A DNA stretch of 64,000 nt from assembly GCF_026213295.1 (NCBI RefSeq), contig NC_079428.1:1879670-1943669 (forward strand), written 5' to 3'. Below the pieces are notes generated by a model. It was given only the letters and a program-made list of their open reading frames with translations, did no database searches and was not told where the DNA came from. The DNA comes from Gadus chalcogrammus (lineage: Eukaryota; Chordata; Actinopteri; Gadiformes; Gadidae). Shown piece after piece: positions 1 to 13,937 of this stretch (within the stretch, counting starts at the first letter, position 1; the number at the start of each line of letters is the position of its first letter). The translations under genes were made by a program, and so were the position numbers.

Positions 1-1045
1 ACTCCCTCAGCCTCACTGTGGGACACTGGTTCACTCAGTAATAGACGAAGGGATGGCCCATGAAATGCATGTGCTCCAGTTCTGCCATAGCCCGTCCAGC
101 CAGCCAGCCAGCCAGCCAGCTCTTGGGCTGCACAGCCACAGCCACAGCAAGGCCATGCCACATACTGCCTTTGATGTCGGGTGATTGGGATTCAGGCGTA
201 GAGGAAGGAGGGCTGGGGTGGGGGGGGTGGGTGGGTCGGTGGGGGCAGTGAAAAGGGGAAGATGAAGCAGAGAGGAATGCGAGGGGAAAAGGGCGATGGT
301 GGACTGCAGCTGTTTCGTCGCTCGCTCACGCCGGCTGACAGACAGCCATAATTCGCGTCTGCAATGACAATCCCAGCATGGCTACCCTCTACTACCCGCG
401 AGTGTAAGTCAGACGCACGCACCACGATAACTCTTAAATCTGCCCTGTAATTGATTCGCAGATGAAGGATTTGAAGGGACGTCTCTGCGAGGCGACGATA
501 GGCATGTCGGGTCAGATTTGCGGTCTGTACGTTCATACTATCGCGCGGTTAACTTGTTCCGCTTCTGATGTTTACTTCATAACACGATCTGGGTTTGTCC
601 CTTTGTGTTTTGAGCACCAACTTACGGGTGAAAACACTTGCTCCTCTCCGACCGTAAGCGTTATGTTTCTACAAGGCGTCTGCTGAACTGTTTATTCACC
701 AGGGATCAGATAGCGTCGGCCAGCCGACTGATTTGACAGATAAAACACAGCATGACTGGACCGCTTTACCCCCCACTCGTTTCCAAGACCCGATCCGCTG
801 AAAAATCAAACATGATTACAGCGTATCGGCTTGGGTATCACAGCTTGCCGTATTATGCATGAGCAGGGCTTATATTTCTGTTGTTGCTCGTTGTTCCGAT
901 GCGATCGCATGTCAGCGAAACAAGGGCGGATGCTAATTTGAGTGGAGTCAGATCGTATTTGGGGAAAGGCAACAAAACAAAACGTTGCCGGCTACTGCTA
1001 CCGGGAGCGTAAGGCGCACACACACACACATCATAGTTCCATTTG
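1..1045. other. No gene seen; mixed-composition sequence
   Basis: Both strands carry only short open frames with no recognisable domain. A short (CCAG)n tract lies at 96-120 and a G-rich patch at 216-250. A short (CA)n run sits near 1016-1030. Confidence 0.6.
96..120. repeat. (CCAG)n tetranucleotide microsatellite
   Basis: About six uninterrupted copies of a CCAG unit are visible. This is an ordinary short tandem repeat with no sign of coding use. Confidence 0.85.
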
Positions 1046-1200
1046 TTTTTATTCAACCTTTATTTAACCAGGAAAGTCATTACAATGAAATTCTTATTTA
1101 GATTGCCGGCCTGGCAAGTGGCAGAAGCAATTTGCGAGAGAGAACTCTGAGAGCAAAAACCTGAGTTTGCTGGTGGACCCACCTGCATGCGCTCAGAGCT
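1046..1200. mobile_element. Fragment of a teleost-type interspersed repeat
   Basis: The stretch contains AACCTTTATTTAACCAGG (1054-1071), followed by a segment ending in TTCTTATTT and a GGCCTGGC motif. This order resembles an interspersed repeat that is widespread in fish genomes. I recognise the motif string but not a named family, and the copy is diverged. It directly abuts the (CA)60 tract, a common arrangement for old repeats. Class (SINE or DNA transposon) is uncertain. Confidence 0.35.
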
Positions 1201-1237
1201 CACAGCCAGCTCTGCAGTGGCTCGAGGACAGCAGACA

Positions 1238-1361
<124 letters not shown>

Positions 1362-1585
1362 CCACGACTGAACACTTGCATATCACCAGACGCTGAGCCC
1401 AGGACCAAACTGAGGTTGTGAGAGCTGCGAGGCATCAGCACCCTGCTCTCATCCAGAGTTGCCAGCCTGAGGTCAACCAGGCAGGCACTTATTTATTTAT
1501 TTATTGATATTTTGAAAGCTTTCCTGTAAAAGAGTAGTGACTGAATCAGTGGCTATATATATAAACATTAATAGCCACCTATACA

Positions 1586-1587
<2 letters not shown>

Positions 1588-1642
<55 letters not shown>
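1588..1642. repeat. (TA)n microsatellite
   Basis: About 55 bp of pure alternating TA, followed by AATAAATA. It is self-complementary and therefore hairpin-prone. Confidence 0.97.
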
Positions 1643-1650
<8 letters not shown>

Positions 1651-2406
1651 CCTCTTTTCGTCTCTCAACAATCTCTCTGACAATTTCAGATTTTTAATCC
1701 ATAATTAACTTTTAATTCACCTTTATTTGCTGTGATTTCAGCTCCCTTTGTTTATTGCTTTGCAAAGAGCCACAGTTTCATTCTGTCTGGCTGGAAATGG
1801 TTCTCAACCTTATCTTGGGGATTCATGCGCGTGCGTGTGTGCGTGTGTGTGTGTGAGAATGACCCCTTTTTCTTTTAAGTCTATTTTCCAATGCCCTGCT
1901 GATTAGGATCAGTACTTGGTGCCCCGTGGAGTATACAGTGTATATACACATACATATATACACATAAACACATATAAAGGCTACATAGGCTATATATTTT
2001 TATATGTTATGCCCCAACTTTTTTAATGATGCCCCTTGGCACCTCTAGTACCAGATACCACAGCAGCCATTACCCGAGTTAGAGTCTAGAACAGCCATCC
2101 TTGTAGCTGTGAATGCCCATTTCCCCGGTCTGTATTCACATTTTCAGAAAAAAAACAGCCCAGTGAATGAATTTCAGGCCCCATACAGTCCTCTCCCGGC
2201 GAACCTTGAGGACTTTTCTCACTCCCTACTGAAACACGACGTACAGAAGTTCATTCACGCTGAGAAGTGTGTAGGGATATGTGCAAGGGGAAGAAGGCTG
2301 GGGAGGGGGGTGGTAAGACTGATAGTGTGCCTCGCGTTAAGCAGCCGGTTCCAGTCTCCTCGCAGTCTCAGTTCTTCTGATGTGAAACGCCGAGCTCTGA
2401 ACATGC

Positions 2407-2435
2407 GGATACAGCTCCGTCTGAGAGCTGTATCC
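2407..2435. repeat. Short perfect inverted repeat (11-bp stem)
   Basis: GGATACAGCTC (2407-2417) is followed by a 7-base loop and its exact reverse complement GAGCTGTATCC (2425-2435). Such a short stem can occur by chance; no function is inferred. Confidence 0.8.
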
Positions 2436-3585
2436 TGGGTAGTGGCACAGTGGCAGTGTGGTGCTGGCCATCCCAAAATTGGATACTTACTTGCATCTGT
2501 GTCTGTTTGCATGGGGCCCAGAGGAGGCATACAGAAAGTGGAAATCGCTCCAGAAACCTGAAATCGCCGTGTCGACAGAATCGTACACAGTCCACCACCA
2601 TAAATCCTAATGGCTCCTCTCTCACAACTTTGCAAACAAAGTGAGGATGTTTCTTTATCTCTCGGTGTCCGTCCGTTTGTTCATCCGTTACATAAATAAC
2701 AAAAAAAGTAGACATTCATAATAAATAAATAGTGAGACTTGAGTAATGTATTACCAGATTAAACCAATACTTGCGCCCTTCCTCTGATCACGAACGGTAA
2801 TCACTGCGTCATTTCATAGCATTCTCATGGTCAATTTGTAAGAGACCCTTATGCATGTCTCGGACATACGATTTAAACGTTATACCTCAAGCCCTTGACG
2901 CCTGTCAGTGTGACGGTTCCACCACTGTATTTATATCCAACAGACCGCATTTCCCTGAAGCACCCGAGTCGTGACGTTACACTGCATTGCAGCATCCATC
3001 AGTGTTACACAACCTTTCCATTGATTTAGTTGTCTACTTGATGGGATCATAGCGCATCAGAACGCACGCCTTCAGAAGTAACGAGGTCCGCGCCAACGAG
3101 GGGGTTGGTATTCAGGCCTCGTGGCTCTGGGCTGCCCCAGGAGGGTGTTCATACATAATGGATTCATTGTTTCCCAGGTCCCACATGTGAACGGGGGCCA
3201 AGGGTTAGTATTCCCGACCCGCTCTGCCAAACCAATAGGTCAACCCAATTAACCATGGGATGCGGCATAAAACATATTTGAGTGCATTTTACTATCGATA
3301 GATACTATGGCAAAAGGGTTCCTTTGAAGCAACGTTTTAGATCCACTCTAACCCAGTCTTGATTATATGAAAGGTGGCCCCTGACCACAGTTACCTTGGC
3401 CCACCCACCCTGGTCCGCATCCAGCCGCCCGGCCTCCGCTCCCCACGGACGCAAACTCTGCTGATGTCGACCCGATTCGGCCTGCGATTCGGCCCAGGAA
3501 ATCCACGTAAAGACTCGAGAGAGCAGTGTGAAAGCCGCGTGCGCATGGGCTTTGCCCTGACATTGTGAGCACGGTTAAGCTTCGT

Positions 3586-3600
3586 GGGGGGGGGGGGGGG
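3586..3600. repeat. G15 homopolymer
   Basis: Fifteen consecutive G. It is one of ten G or C runs of at least 15 bases in the window. Confidence 0.95.
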
Positions 3601-6468
3601 TTTGAGCCAGGGTGGAGGACGGACGAAGGCCTTGGAGAGAGAGTCGTTTCTCACTCTTTAGGGGTGTCGCATAAACATCTCTCACCTCTGCTGTGTGTTT
3701 TGTCGCTGCCCACCACTTGGTAGCCTGGTAATTTGGGGGTTCTGGATGGAGGTGTGCAAAGTGTCCAGCTCTGTATGTCTGTGTTTTTTTTTTATTTAAG
3801 TGCCCAACTTCTTGACGAGATGCGACTACCTTGGATAGGAATGTCTCCAAGGGAGTCTCCGAGGAATACTGATTTTGTAATAGGCACTTTCAAACTTCCC
3901 AGAATCCCTTGCATAAAAGAGAGGTCTGTGTAAGATTCGAGAGAAACTTTTTCAATTATTTTTCTGTATTCATTACAGCCATTAAATGGCATCGTATTTC
4001 TGCTAAAATGCCTTTTATTTGATCAAATCTATGTTATGGTCATCGTTACTGATAATGAGGAAACTGAACATGTAGTGAAAAGCACTGGCAACAACAGGCC
4101 CTAATTGGACAAACAGAGAAGTAATAAGTAGACAATATCTTTCCCAGATTCCCTATAATTGTTATGTCTTCTACCAGAATGACTAATGATCTATAAATCA
4201 ATGCATATATACTATAATAATGAGTTGGTTAAGGTATAAACAGAACAACTACTTCTTAACCTGCTGGTCAAAGCTCTACATGGAGAGATTCAGTCTAGAG
4301 ATGGTGTACAAAGGCATCGGTAATACACAAATACAGCTAACCGTTTTGTGATAGACCGAAAAAACGGACATATTAGAACTAGTCCCTTTCAGCCTGTTTT
4401 GTGCTGTACTCCACTGTCCTGCAGTCTTGTTCATTCAGCAAGACGACCACTGGCAAGGATGCCAGGGAGAAACAACGTCCATTTTGTGCCCTAACGAAGC
4501 ATCAGTAATCATCCCAGGAAAAGCCTTGTAGTCGGTCGGGGGGGAAATGGCAGAGTAAAAAGATTAATTGGATCGGTTGAATGTCGGAAAAACACAGGGT
4601 GTGGAATTAACAAGCTGCCTCCAGTCGGGAATCTGGGAAGATAAAGGATTTGTCATTGTTGCGTCCAAGGACGTCTTATCGGCCATATCTATTTTTCGAA
4701 TCTTTTAATTGCACAAGTTTTCCACAGGAGTGCTGAAATAACAAAAGTGAATGGGATAAATAACAAAATGGCAGAGTAACGATATCCAAGTGGTTCCCAT
4801 TCACAATTTTGCATTTGCTGATTGTATTTTCTTTTGTGACGTTATTGTAGGTCAGCCTATTATCTGTTACATATGTTATGGATCCCTCTGCATCTTTTTG
4901 ACCTCTCAAAGTTAATTCCAGCCTTGCTAAGCCCATCAGGACAGAACAAGTTTGTCTCTCATCAGGTTCTGTCAATGTTATGTCGTTTTGCACTTGTAGT
5001 GGATCAGTATTTATTTATTCAACACATTCAAGTGTGTGTAAGCATCCTGTTTGTGAAAACCATGTCATGGCTTTACCCCATATTGTCCTATTTTAACCGA
5101 ATGCAGGCAACAATATATTTGGCCCAATCTCGTACAACATTTAAGAATAGCATACTTCATTGATTTGACACAACACAAATAATTACGGAATCACCAGTTA
5201 CCATCTAAATGACCAAATCCCATTCTAGACTAATGGACTTGTCTATGGTTGTTATATCTTTCTATCTGCCCAAATTGGACACACTTGACGAGGCATGACT
5301 CTGCTTTAAAAAAACAGAGATACCGTCGTTACAGCGCGGGTTGATTAACAAAAGGTTAACCGCTTAAATACTGGCACCATTTGGGAGGGCTCCTTAACAG
5401 TAATTACCAGCGGGCCCATTCACCAAATGATTCTGTGTGCATGCTTATCTTCATGCTTGTTGATTCAACACGCAGCACAGTGAAGGCAACCCCACTGTCA
5501 CTAATTCCCTAACCCCATTGAGATCCCTTGATGGAAACGTCTCCTAAGCACTCAACCGCAGTCAATTACAGATGACTTACAGTAGACAACGGATCAATCC
5601 CTCTTCTCTTTATCTTTGTGCGGGGGGGGAGGGGGTTGGGGGGGGTGGCCCTTCTAAGGCGAACACAATGGCACTAGTTTTTTTTATTTTTATGGCAACT
5701 CAAAAAAACAGTTTAAGTGTTTTACTTTTCGACCCAGCAAGGACGATTCGCCTTGGTGGACACAAGCGACGAGATATCGAAACTGTGGGCAACACACCGA
5801 TGGCATACATCATGAGCGCTTAAGCTGACCACTAAAAAGCAACGGCTGCCTCGCACCGCGCGGTGCCCTGAGTGACGACTCAGACATTTTCCACCTTTTA
5901 GGCTGTCAAACACAGCAGCACCACACAGGAACATGATGCGATGAAAAGGGTCATATTTTCTTGTCAGCCGGGGATATTAGAGAAAGCGTGAGTGGGGTCT
6001 GCTGTGTGTGGGCCCGTACTGTTCCAGAAACCTCTGGCACACGATCACATTTACCCCCGTGTCGACGGAACACAGGGTTGCTTTCCGCCGTGTGACACAT
6101 CCATTCGGGATGGTCTTTAGAAGCAATTAGGTTATGATGTGTGTTACGATATAAACTCAGTTGTTGCCTTTTATGAAGCATGCGCAACAACCGCGCAGTC
6201 CAAATGTCTCCAAATACACACTGCGGGCCGCTGGATCGGTGAAGTGTGTCCACCGTGGTTGCGATGTGCGCCCGGAAAATCTCTGTCAATAAATCGTGTT
6301 CATAACTCTTCTGACGTGCCGCTTGATGATCCCAGGATCCATGAATCATCAGCTTTAATGTCCTTCCCAGTTATCTGTTTGGAATGGTAATTGAGGACAA
6401 TTAATGGCCCAGAAGATTGGAAAAACGGCATTGACATGTCTGTCTGACTCTCTCTCACACACTCGCAT

Positions 6469-6504
<36 letters not shown>

Positions 6505-8106
6505 ACACACATGCACACGCACAAATGCACATCACGCACACACACATTCGTAGTTCAAGGGAGGGAGTGCTGGTTTCGTTTCGTTGCCCGCCTCTCCCCA
6601 GGACCTTCGCTGTGTGTCAACTGTTAGGGAGGAATATGTCACACTGACTTTAGAAGTCACTCTGGACTCTCTGCTGCGGTGGGAGACAGCAGCCATGACA
6701 CCCCACTGCGCCACAAAGAGGCTGCACCGCGTTGATTGTCTCCTCTGTTCAGAAATACACTTTGGGACACAGATTGGTTTATCTTTATCGATTTATCCTT
6801 CTTCTTCTGTTTTCTTGTTGTTGCTTTGCCCCCGCTGTTTAATTAGATACGGGCAGGTACAGGAAATGAACGATCGATTGATCGCACATTTGAGCAATCT
6901 GACGATGGAGCCATTGTTTATTGTTGTTGCTTCGATAACCCTCAGAGACACTGCAGTTATCTACGTGAGCGCATCAAGGGGAGAGCAGCCTTCAACAAAT
7001 ATACTCTCGTGTTCCAAGTCTGTGACCAGATAGAACGTGATAACATAATCATGTTTTTCTCCCAATATTTTGTAAGTGACACAGATGCTTGTACAACTCC
7101 TATCGTATCAAGTGATGCTGCAGTTGTTTTGTGAAGGGTGTTGCGGGGGGGCGAAGGATGTTGACACAAACACACACATGCACACACACACACACACACC
7201 AGCATGTCCTCCCTCAGCTGCTAAGTGGGCAGAACATGCTGTGATACACACAGAGGCGAAGCAGGGTCTCTCTGCCTATCAGGTGTCTCTCAAGGCTGAC
7301 ACTCATAGGGTCTCCTCCAGCGATCCACAAACATCCGACCATCGCACGCACACACCCACACACAATACAGGAGTGTCTGTATTTATGTGTGTGTGTGTTT
7401 GTGTTGTCAAGCGCTATGAGGCTGGGCAGCACAGGACGGGAGTCGGTGGCGTGAGGCTTCCAGTGTGCGCTGGTGTGTGTTTGCACTCTTGAGTCCTAGG
7501 AGTCACGAGTGAGTTGCTCATGTGATGCCGGGGAGAGCAGCAGTGCTCTACTCGCTCATTCCTTCACCCTTTAGCACACTCAATGATATCCACTAGGTAG
7601 GCCTTACTTCAGTGAATATGCAGCCAAATCCTCATCAAATGTTAATTTCCTCAAGTACCACTGGGGGCCTCAGACAGGCCTTGCGGTCAGTGTCTCTGGG
7701 TTATGTTGCTGTTGGAGGAAACGGCCCGAAGACATTGCATTGCGTGAGTCCAGGTGGTTGTTGTTGTTGATGGACCATACAAAATACACAAATCCGGTGG
7801 AAGTAGGATGTCTCGGGGTTGAGGATATACGCAGCTGACTTTGAGGTTTTCAAACGTGTCAAATAAATGCCCTGAGTTATGGATGAGTTATGAGCTAGTG
7901 GTTTTGGTAGAAAAAACGACTTGCTTCCTCTGCGTCGGTGAAAACATTTGAAGGGTGCATGGGGGACGGGTGAGTACGTCAACCCCGGCTGATCTCTTGT
8001 GTAAAGGAATAGTTGGAAATACACTGTGAAGTAGCCTCACACTCCAACTCTTTCCTCTGACCCCTCCCAATTGATACTAATTGGCAGTAGAATGGCGTAC
8101 TGACAA

Positions 8107-8108
<2 letters not shown>

Positions 8109-8165
<57 letters not shown>
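8109..8165. repeat. (CT)n microsatellite
   Basis: A CT tract of about 57 bp with a single CG interruption near 8146. It is followed by a pyrimidine-rich CCTC stretch to about 8186. Confidence 0.96.
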
Positions 8166-8186
8166 CATTCCTCCCTCCCTCCCTCT

Positions 8187-11100
8187 CATGCGGGCGTGAT
8201 GAACTGCCAGCTCCGGAAATAATCCCGGAGTTTATCTGGAAAGGATCATCAAGGCCTTTAAAGATCCTCTGTGAGCGCTCAGGGTCCTCTATTTCTCCCT
8301 CTCTTTCTCCCCTTCCTCTGCTCTGTATTTCGCGGCGAGCTTCGCGTCGACGTGCGCTCCATCGCAATGTCAGACACCGGATGGAAGGCATTTCTGCAGA
8401 CTCCAGAGATAACCACCACCGGGAGAAAAGGGAAAAACAATGTTTTGAGACGGGAAGCCTCGAAACTGATTCGGATGATTAAATGAAATGATTAATTGAA
8501 ACTAATTGTCGTCCCGTTCAAATCAATTAGACTCTGTTACGATTATCACGGCATGGATGTTAAAAAATAAAAGGGAGGAAAATGGGAGGAGAATAGCACC
8601 GTGCCTTCACCGCATATCTCGGTCCCTAAGAGCTGCCATCTTGTGTGGCAATGCACAAACAACACCACACACACACTGCTGGGATATAGATCTTAAGAGA
8701 TATCATACATTAATTTAGCCCAACCGCCAACTGGCAGTCCTCATTTTTCAAACAGCTCGAAATTGGCTTCAAAAGATTTGCTTCTTTCTTTGTTTTTTCG
8801 TTCCTGTGGATTTTCTCGCCGGTGCGCCGATTGGTGTTGTGTTTTTTCGTCAAGGTTTACAGTCCTTTTTTCCTCACCACTATATAGCCTGACAGTTGAC
8901 AAAGTGCAGTCAGTTTTCATTGGTGAACGGGTGTATCTATCAGGGCTGGGGAGAGCAGGGCTTTCATTAAACCGTACACACCAGTCTCCTATATATCTCC
9001 TTCACCTCAGCCTTAGTACTCTTGTTGTTAAATAAGTCAACACCCATCCCACCGATCCAGCCCTCAGTTTGGCCACGGATCATTTGAGAGTGACCGCATT
9101 GTTAGAATACGCCATTCCATCTCCCCAGTCCTGATTAATAACACAAGGCCTTTACTTACGATGGTCATCATACACATAAGAAACAAGAGGTTGTATTCTT
9201 GACGCTAGCAACGTCTGATTGTAGCAGCTAGGGCTTGTCCTCCTCGCCGCAGGAAGTACCCGCGAAAGGGTCATCAATCGGGGACGTCCTGTGATTCCAC
9301 TGTGACGGCCACCCCTATTACAGCGGGGCTAAGGGTGAGCCGCAGAAGATCTGATGGATTAAATATCCCGATTCTGGTCTTTTTTCTCACCGCTAAGCTG
9401 CCGCAGAACACAGGAGCTGTGGCAGAGGGGTGACTTTGCTTTCTCCGCGTTCAAACTTGAAACAAATCACCTTTGACAGGTTCAGCTCCCCTTTGAATCA
9501 CTGCCTGACAAAGAGGTCAGTCGCTGGATACATTATTTATCCGGGTGTCCTAAGGAGAGGAAAGTGGTCAACTTCCACTGAAATGCATACATCTATACTG
9601 TGCCGGCCTATGTGGTTGTAGCTTTTATAGCTGGCAATCACCTTTTTGAACGCTCACAGCCACCATGCAATCACCCCGTAGGAGTTGGTTTGTAGTTTTG
9701 TATGCATGTATGCGCATAATCATTGACATACATGACTGCGTTGAACGGTGGCAAAACTTTGACACCGGCAGCTGCTCAATCCATAGGTGGTTCGTACAGA
9801 TTTGGCTTAGCTAAAGCAGCCAGGTAATCTTCCTCAATCCATCCACACATCCATAATAAATGAAATTGTATTCTAATGTATACCAATGCTCTGTGTATAG
9901 ATTAATTTACTTTTTAACCTTAACCTTATGGGCGTGTTTGTGCAAGGAATAACAATGCTTAACTTTTGGCCAGTTTGTGAGGGTTCACATTGCCAATACC
10001 TTGGCGTATCCTTCCGGCCAGAACATAATACCATCGTGTCACTGCTGATGTTTTCAAAAATATATAAAAAATATTAAATACAACCATCCACCATGGAGCT
10101 ATAGATTTCAATGTCACCTTTCTTTCCCTCTTGACTGACTTTGACCATAAATCTCACCCGACCACCAATGAGGGAGCAGAGGTCGGATTTGCCACACATT
10201 CAAACACATGTTGTCTGGACGATGAATCACTCCCAGAGGCTATACAGTAGACTGCACAGCCAGGCCCTCTTAACTGTGTCAGATTTGGTGCTGCCTCGGA
10301 GTGCACCATTGTGAACCAATGGAGCCCTGCCCGACTAATGGTGTCTGTTCCCTTTCGGGGACGTTTTCCCTTTTTTCCCTGGTACAATCTGTATCAGTTC
10401 AGATTTTCTCATATCTTGGCAGCTCGACTCCCATCCTCACGTGTATCGAGTGGTTTGGGTTGAGAGTGAGATAGAACAGCATATGTGTATGTCTCCGATG
10501 GCTTTTAGCTGTTTTCTCGGAGGGCTGTGGCCCCCTTTGCCAATAGCCAGCAGAACCGCCTCTGCTTTCCGCTAGCACAGACGCTACGTCCCGTTAGCAT
10601 CTGCATTCGAACACGTCGGGGGCCTCCCTGAATCCACCCAATTAACCTTAGTCAAAATATTCTGCGTTCGCCATAGTCGGATGTTAAGGAAAATTTGACA
10701 TAGCCACCAGGAGCATAGAGAGCATAGCAACCTGGCCCAGATCTGGGACGGATCCGTCACTCTTACATTCTTCCACCATGCTAAGCCGTGTGGCTTGGTA
10801 AATATTGACAGTGGACAAATCTCTTAATCCTTCACTGCCCAGATACCGATAGTGAGGTGTAAGTACTGGTGTACACCGTGAGGGACTCCTGGGTCCCCCC
10901 CAACCCCCCTAGAAAAAACACATTGATTCCAGTAAGCTTTAACGTGTCCCTGAACACTGCCTCCATGTACGAGGTGGATCCAGACCCCCTTCTTGACATA
11001 CACTGCCCACTCGACCCCGCAGGGCAAGTGGCTTTGACCGAGATGCAGCAGCCGTTGGCTGTCATTGGCTCAGACGCATGTGAACATATAAATCATTCTA

Positions 11101-13164
11101 AATCATGCTCCTCGCGATTTCCATCCATTACGCCAGGGCAACTGGCTCAGACGTTACTCCTTTGACAAACAGTGCAATCTATTTTATATGTTTAATATAG
11201 GGCGAGGGTCCGGTCCTTGCCCTGAGTGCAGGAAGGTAGGGAGCTCGACTTTGATATTAGGTCTTTCAGGCAGGAAGCGTAGCCTGTGGTGCTTCCGAGT
11301 CGGATGGAATGAAGGATGGCTGTACTAAAAATATAAGACGAGCAAACCTCTCCCCAAACGATGGCATCCTATGCTATACTGGGTTCCAGGGTAAGCGTTC
11401 ATATAAGTACTAAAACATGCAGTAATTTGATTTTTTTGGTCAGTTTGTATTGACTTAATTCGGGTCTGAGCCTTAAATCAAAGGAGACTCAAAGTGATCC
11501 CAAAAAGAGGTATGGTTTCTCCCTGTTATGTGATTCTGGAAATCCATATTTGGGTTAATAATATGCCTGTCTGGGGTCGGATATCAAATGTGATGGAAGA
11601 TGTGTGGTCAATGTCAAAGTCAGCTATTTCTGAGAAGCTATATCTTGTTCGGACTCAGCCAAGCGCAAATCTGAATGTCACAGTCTCTCTGACATCAAAG
11701 ACTCCCCTTTGGATTCATTAATTCCATGTGAAGGTCTTCCCCATCAATTATTGATGTGATTAAAATGTTTTGCCGTTGTTTCTATCTCTGAATCTCTACC
11801 GACAGCTGTTCCACCTAACTTCTGTACTGTTTCAATTCTCTCCAGTCCATAGCGAGTGCATTTCTCTGAGACGGTGTGACCCGACGTCAGTTGCGGTTTC
11901 AGCTTTAGGTGTTTGCTTTGGGTGGTGACTTGATTGGGAATGGCAGTGCCAAGGCCATCGCTTGGCACGGATGGCCTTTTTTTCCCTAACAATGAAACCT
12001 CATAAAATAAATAAAAAATAAATAATGTTGAGTTATAATTATACAGCGATAGAGATGGTTGGCTTAGCAATTTCAAGTGATGATTCATTTATAGTTTATG
12101 TCGTTTCAGGTATTCCTGCCCATTCAATTCAAGTATGAGTTTAATTATTAGTTATGATGCTCAGACTGTCACAATGTGACAGCATTTTTAATTTGACAAA
12201 TAAACTTGTATTTTTCTGTTGTGGTTCATAATTTAGACTTCACTAGTTGGAAAGCTGACATAGATAAACAAACCTAATTCATGGACACTCTTTCAGCACT
12301 GTGTGGAGCATAATCAATTGTGAATATTCAGATGTAGCTTGTGAAAAAGACAGCTTGGGTTTTTTCGAATCCTCTTTTGGAACTGCATGCATCTGAATTT
12401 GTGTGCCAATTTTATGTCAGTGTTTTTCTAAACATAAATGTTAATTATTGACGGTATGAAAAGATTCTATAAATTTTGCTTGGAGAGAAAGAGTGAAGAA
12501 TAATCCTATCTAGAGAAATTTCAGGAAAACAAACAAAAACAAATTGAAAACATAACATAACACACAAAAATTATTCATAAGGAAATTGTGCTTGAGACTT
12601 ATGAGATCAGTTATTCCTCTCCAGATTCACAATTGAAGACCAATTTTCCATGTCCATCCGCTTGACTCAAAAGCCCCTTTGAAGAGTTTGTTGTGGGTCT
12701 GTCTGCGACTGATGTTTATTTTTGCACTGCAACGGCAATGACGCACAGTCCTTCGGCGATGAACGAAAATGAAATGATTGATGACAACTCTTGTCATATT
12801 CTGATGAATGGTGGAGCTGGTGCTTTTCCTATTTTTTATCCCCCGACATAATTACAACCAACATCACTGCTATTTTAGCTCCGTTGGCTACTCATCAACA
12901 CAAGGCAAATGTGTTGACGCGCTTCCTAGGACCGTGTTCTATGCACTCGCGTTTTGCATCATGTTGTTTGTTTGCTGGTGTTGAAATCTTAAGGAGCTCA
13001 GTAGCTGTAGAACCTCATCCAATACTTGCACACAGAATTAGCACATACACACAGCATCAGTGCAAACTTTGTGCACACACAGTAATTCTGCCATTGGAAA
13101 TCTCAGACTCTTTTCTATCTGAAATCGTCAATATAGTCTGCTTGCGATTATTGTAGCTGGTAAT
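8187..13164. other. No gene seen; intergenic or intronic sequence
   Basis: About 5 kb of low-repeat, mixed-composition sequence. Open frames are all shorter than about 140 codons and show no recognisable family, splice-consistent exon chain or RNA gene. The stretch from about 11.7 to 12.7 kb is notably AT-rich. Confidence 0.55.
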
Positions 13165-13346
13165 GCAGCACCATGGGATGGAGAAAGGAAGCAAGGATGG
13201 AGGAATAAAGGGAGGAAGGTGGGTTTGAGGTGAATGAGTTAAGGAAAGAAAGTAAGAAAGAATCAAAGGAAGGAAGGAATGATGGACGAATAAAGAGAGG
13301 AAGGGGGGGATGAGGTGAATGAGGTAAGGAAAGAAAGAAAGAAAGA
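13165..13346. repeat. Degenerate GGAA/GAAAG purine repeat
   Basis: An imperfect purine-rich tract of GGAAGG, GAAAGAAAG and GGAGGAA units. A longer unit containing GAATGA and GAGGTAAGG is visible twice, about 90 bp apart. The open frame on the opposite strand reads as Phe/Leu/Ser-rich low complexity and is not a gene. Confidence 0.75.
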
Positions 13347-13769
13347 AAGGAAGACTAGACATTTACGAGTAGGCAGTGGAACAGGACGTTGTGTGTCTCA
13401 CACAGGCTTGTCCGCGGGAATCACCCATCAGTCGTCTAGCATGCTCTGGGAGGCTGCATGCTACCAAACCGCTTAGTGCTCCATCGTATAGCCGGGCATT
13501 CCTCTGACCGTGACACTTCAGGCACTCCAGGGCTCTGATCTGTACCGAAAGAGGAAAAAAAGGGAGACAAAGATGCTCCACAGCGGGAGACAAAACAACA
13601 TTTGTTCTGCAGTGCGTGGCTTCATGTTACAAGCCACTTCAACTGTGAAAGACCACGAGCGAAGCAGGGGAGGAAATTGTGAGCTCATGTCAGATGACTC
13701 AGAGGAAGCTTTATTTTATTTTTTTTCTCAGTTTTCTTCGGCGCTCAGTTGCCCGACCGAATGTGACCT

Positions 13770-13937
13770 AATTGATTCATGGGTTGGATCTACATCCTCA
13801 ATGAGGGCATCGTTTAAAACGTACCTTCGTCAACTATATCCTTTTTTATAATTGATTCAGTACGATGGCTTTGGATCTACATCCTCAATGAGGGCATTGT
13901 TTAAAACAGATCTACGTCAACTATATACTTTTTTTAA
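13770..13937. repeat. Two-copy tandem duplication, unit about 80-87 bp
   Basis: Copy one (about 13770-13849) and copy two (about 13850-13937) share TTGGATCTACATCCTCAATG (13784 and 13871), the following GAGGGCAT-GTTTAAAAC segment and CAACTATAT. They differ by a 7-base indel near the start and several substitutions, so the duplication is not recent. Confidence 0.9.

Larger units (their letters stand above)
1643..8108. other. No gene seen; intergenic or intronic sequence
   Basis: About 6.5 kb of mixed sequence with only short open frames and no recognisable protein. It holds an 11-bp hairpin (2407-2435), a G15 run (3586-3600) and short CA/GT tracts near 6471-6545, 7168-7200 and 7388-7400. No RNA gene was recognised. 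Confidence 0.55.
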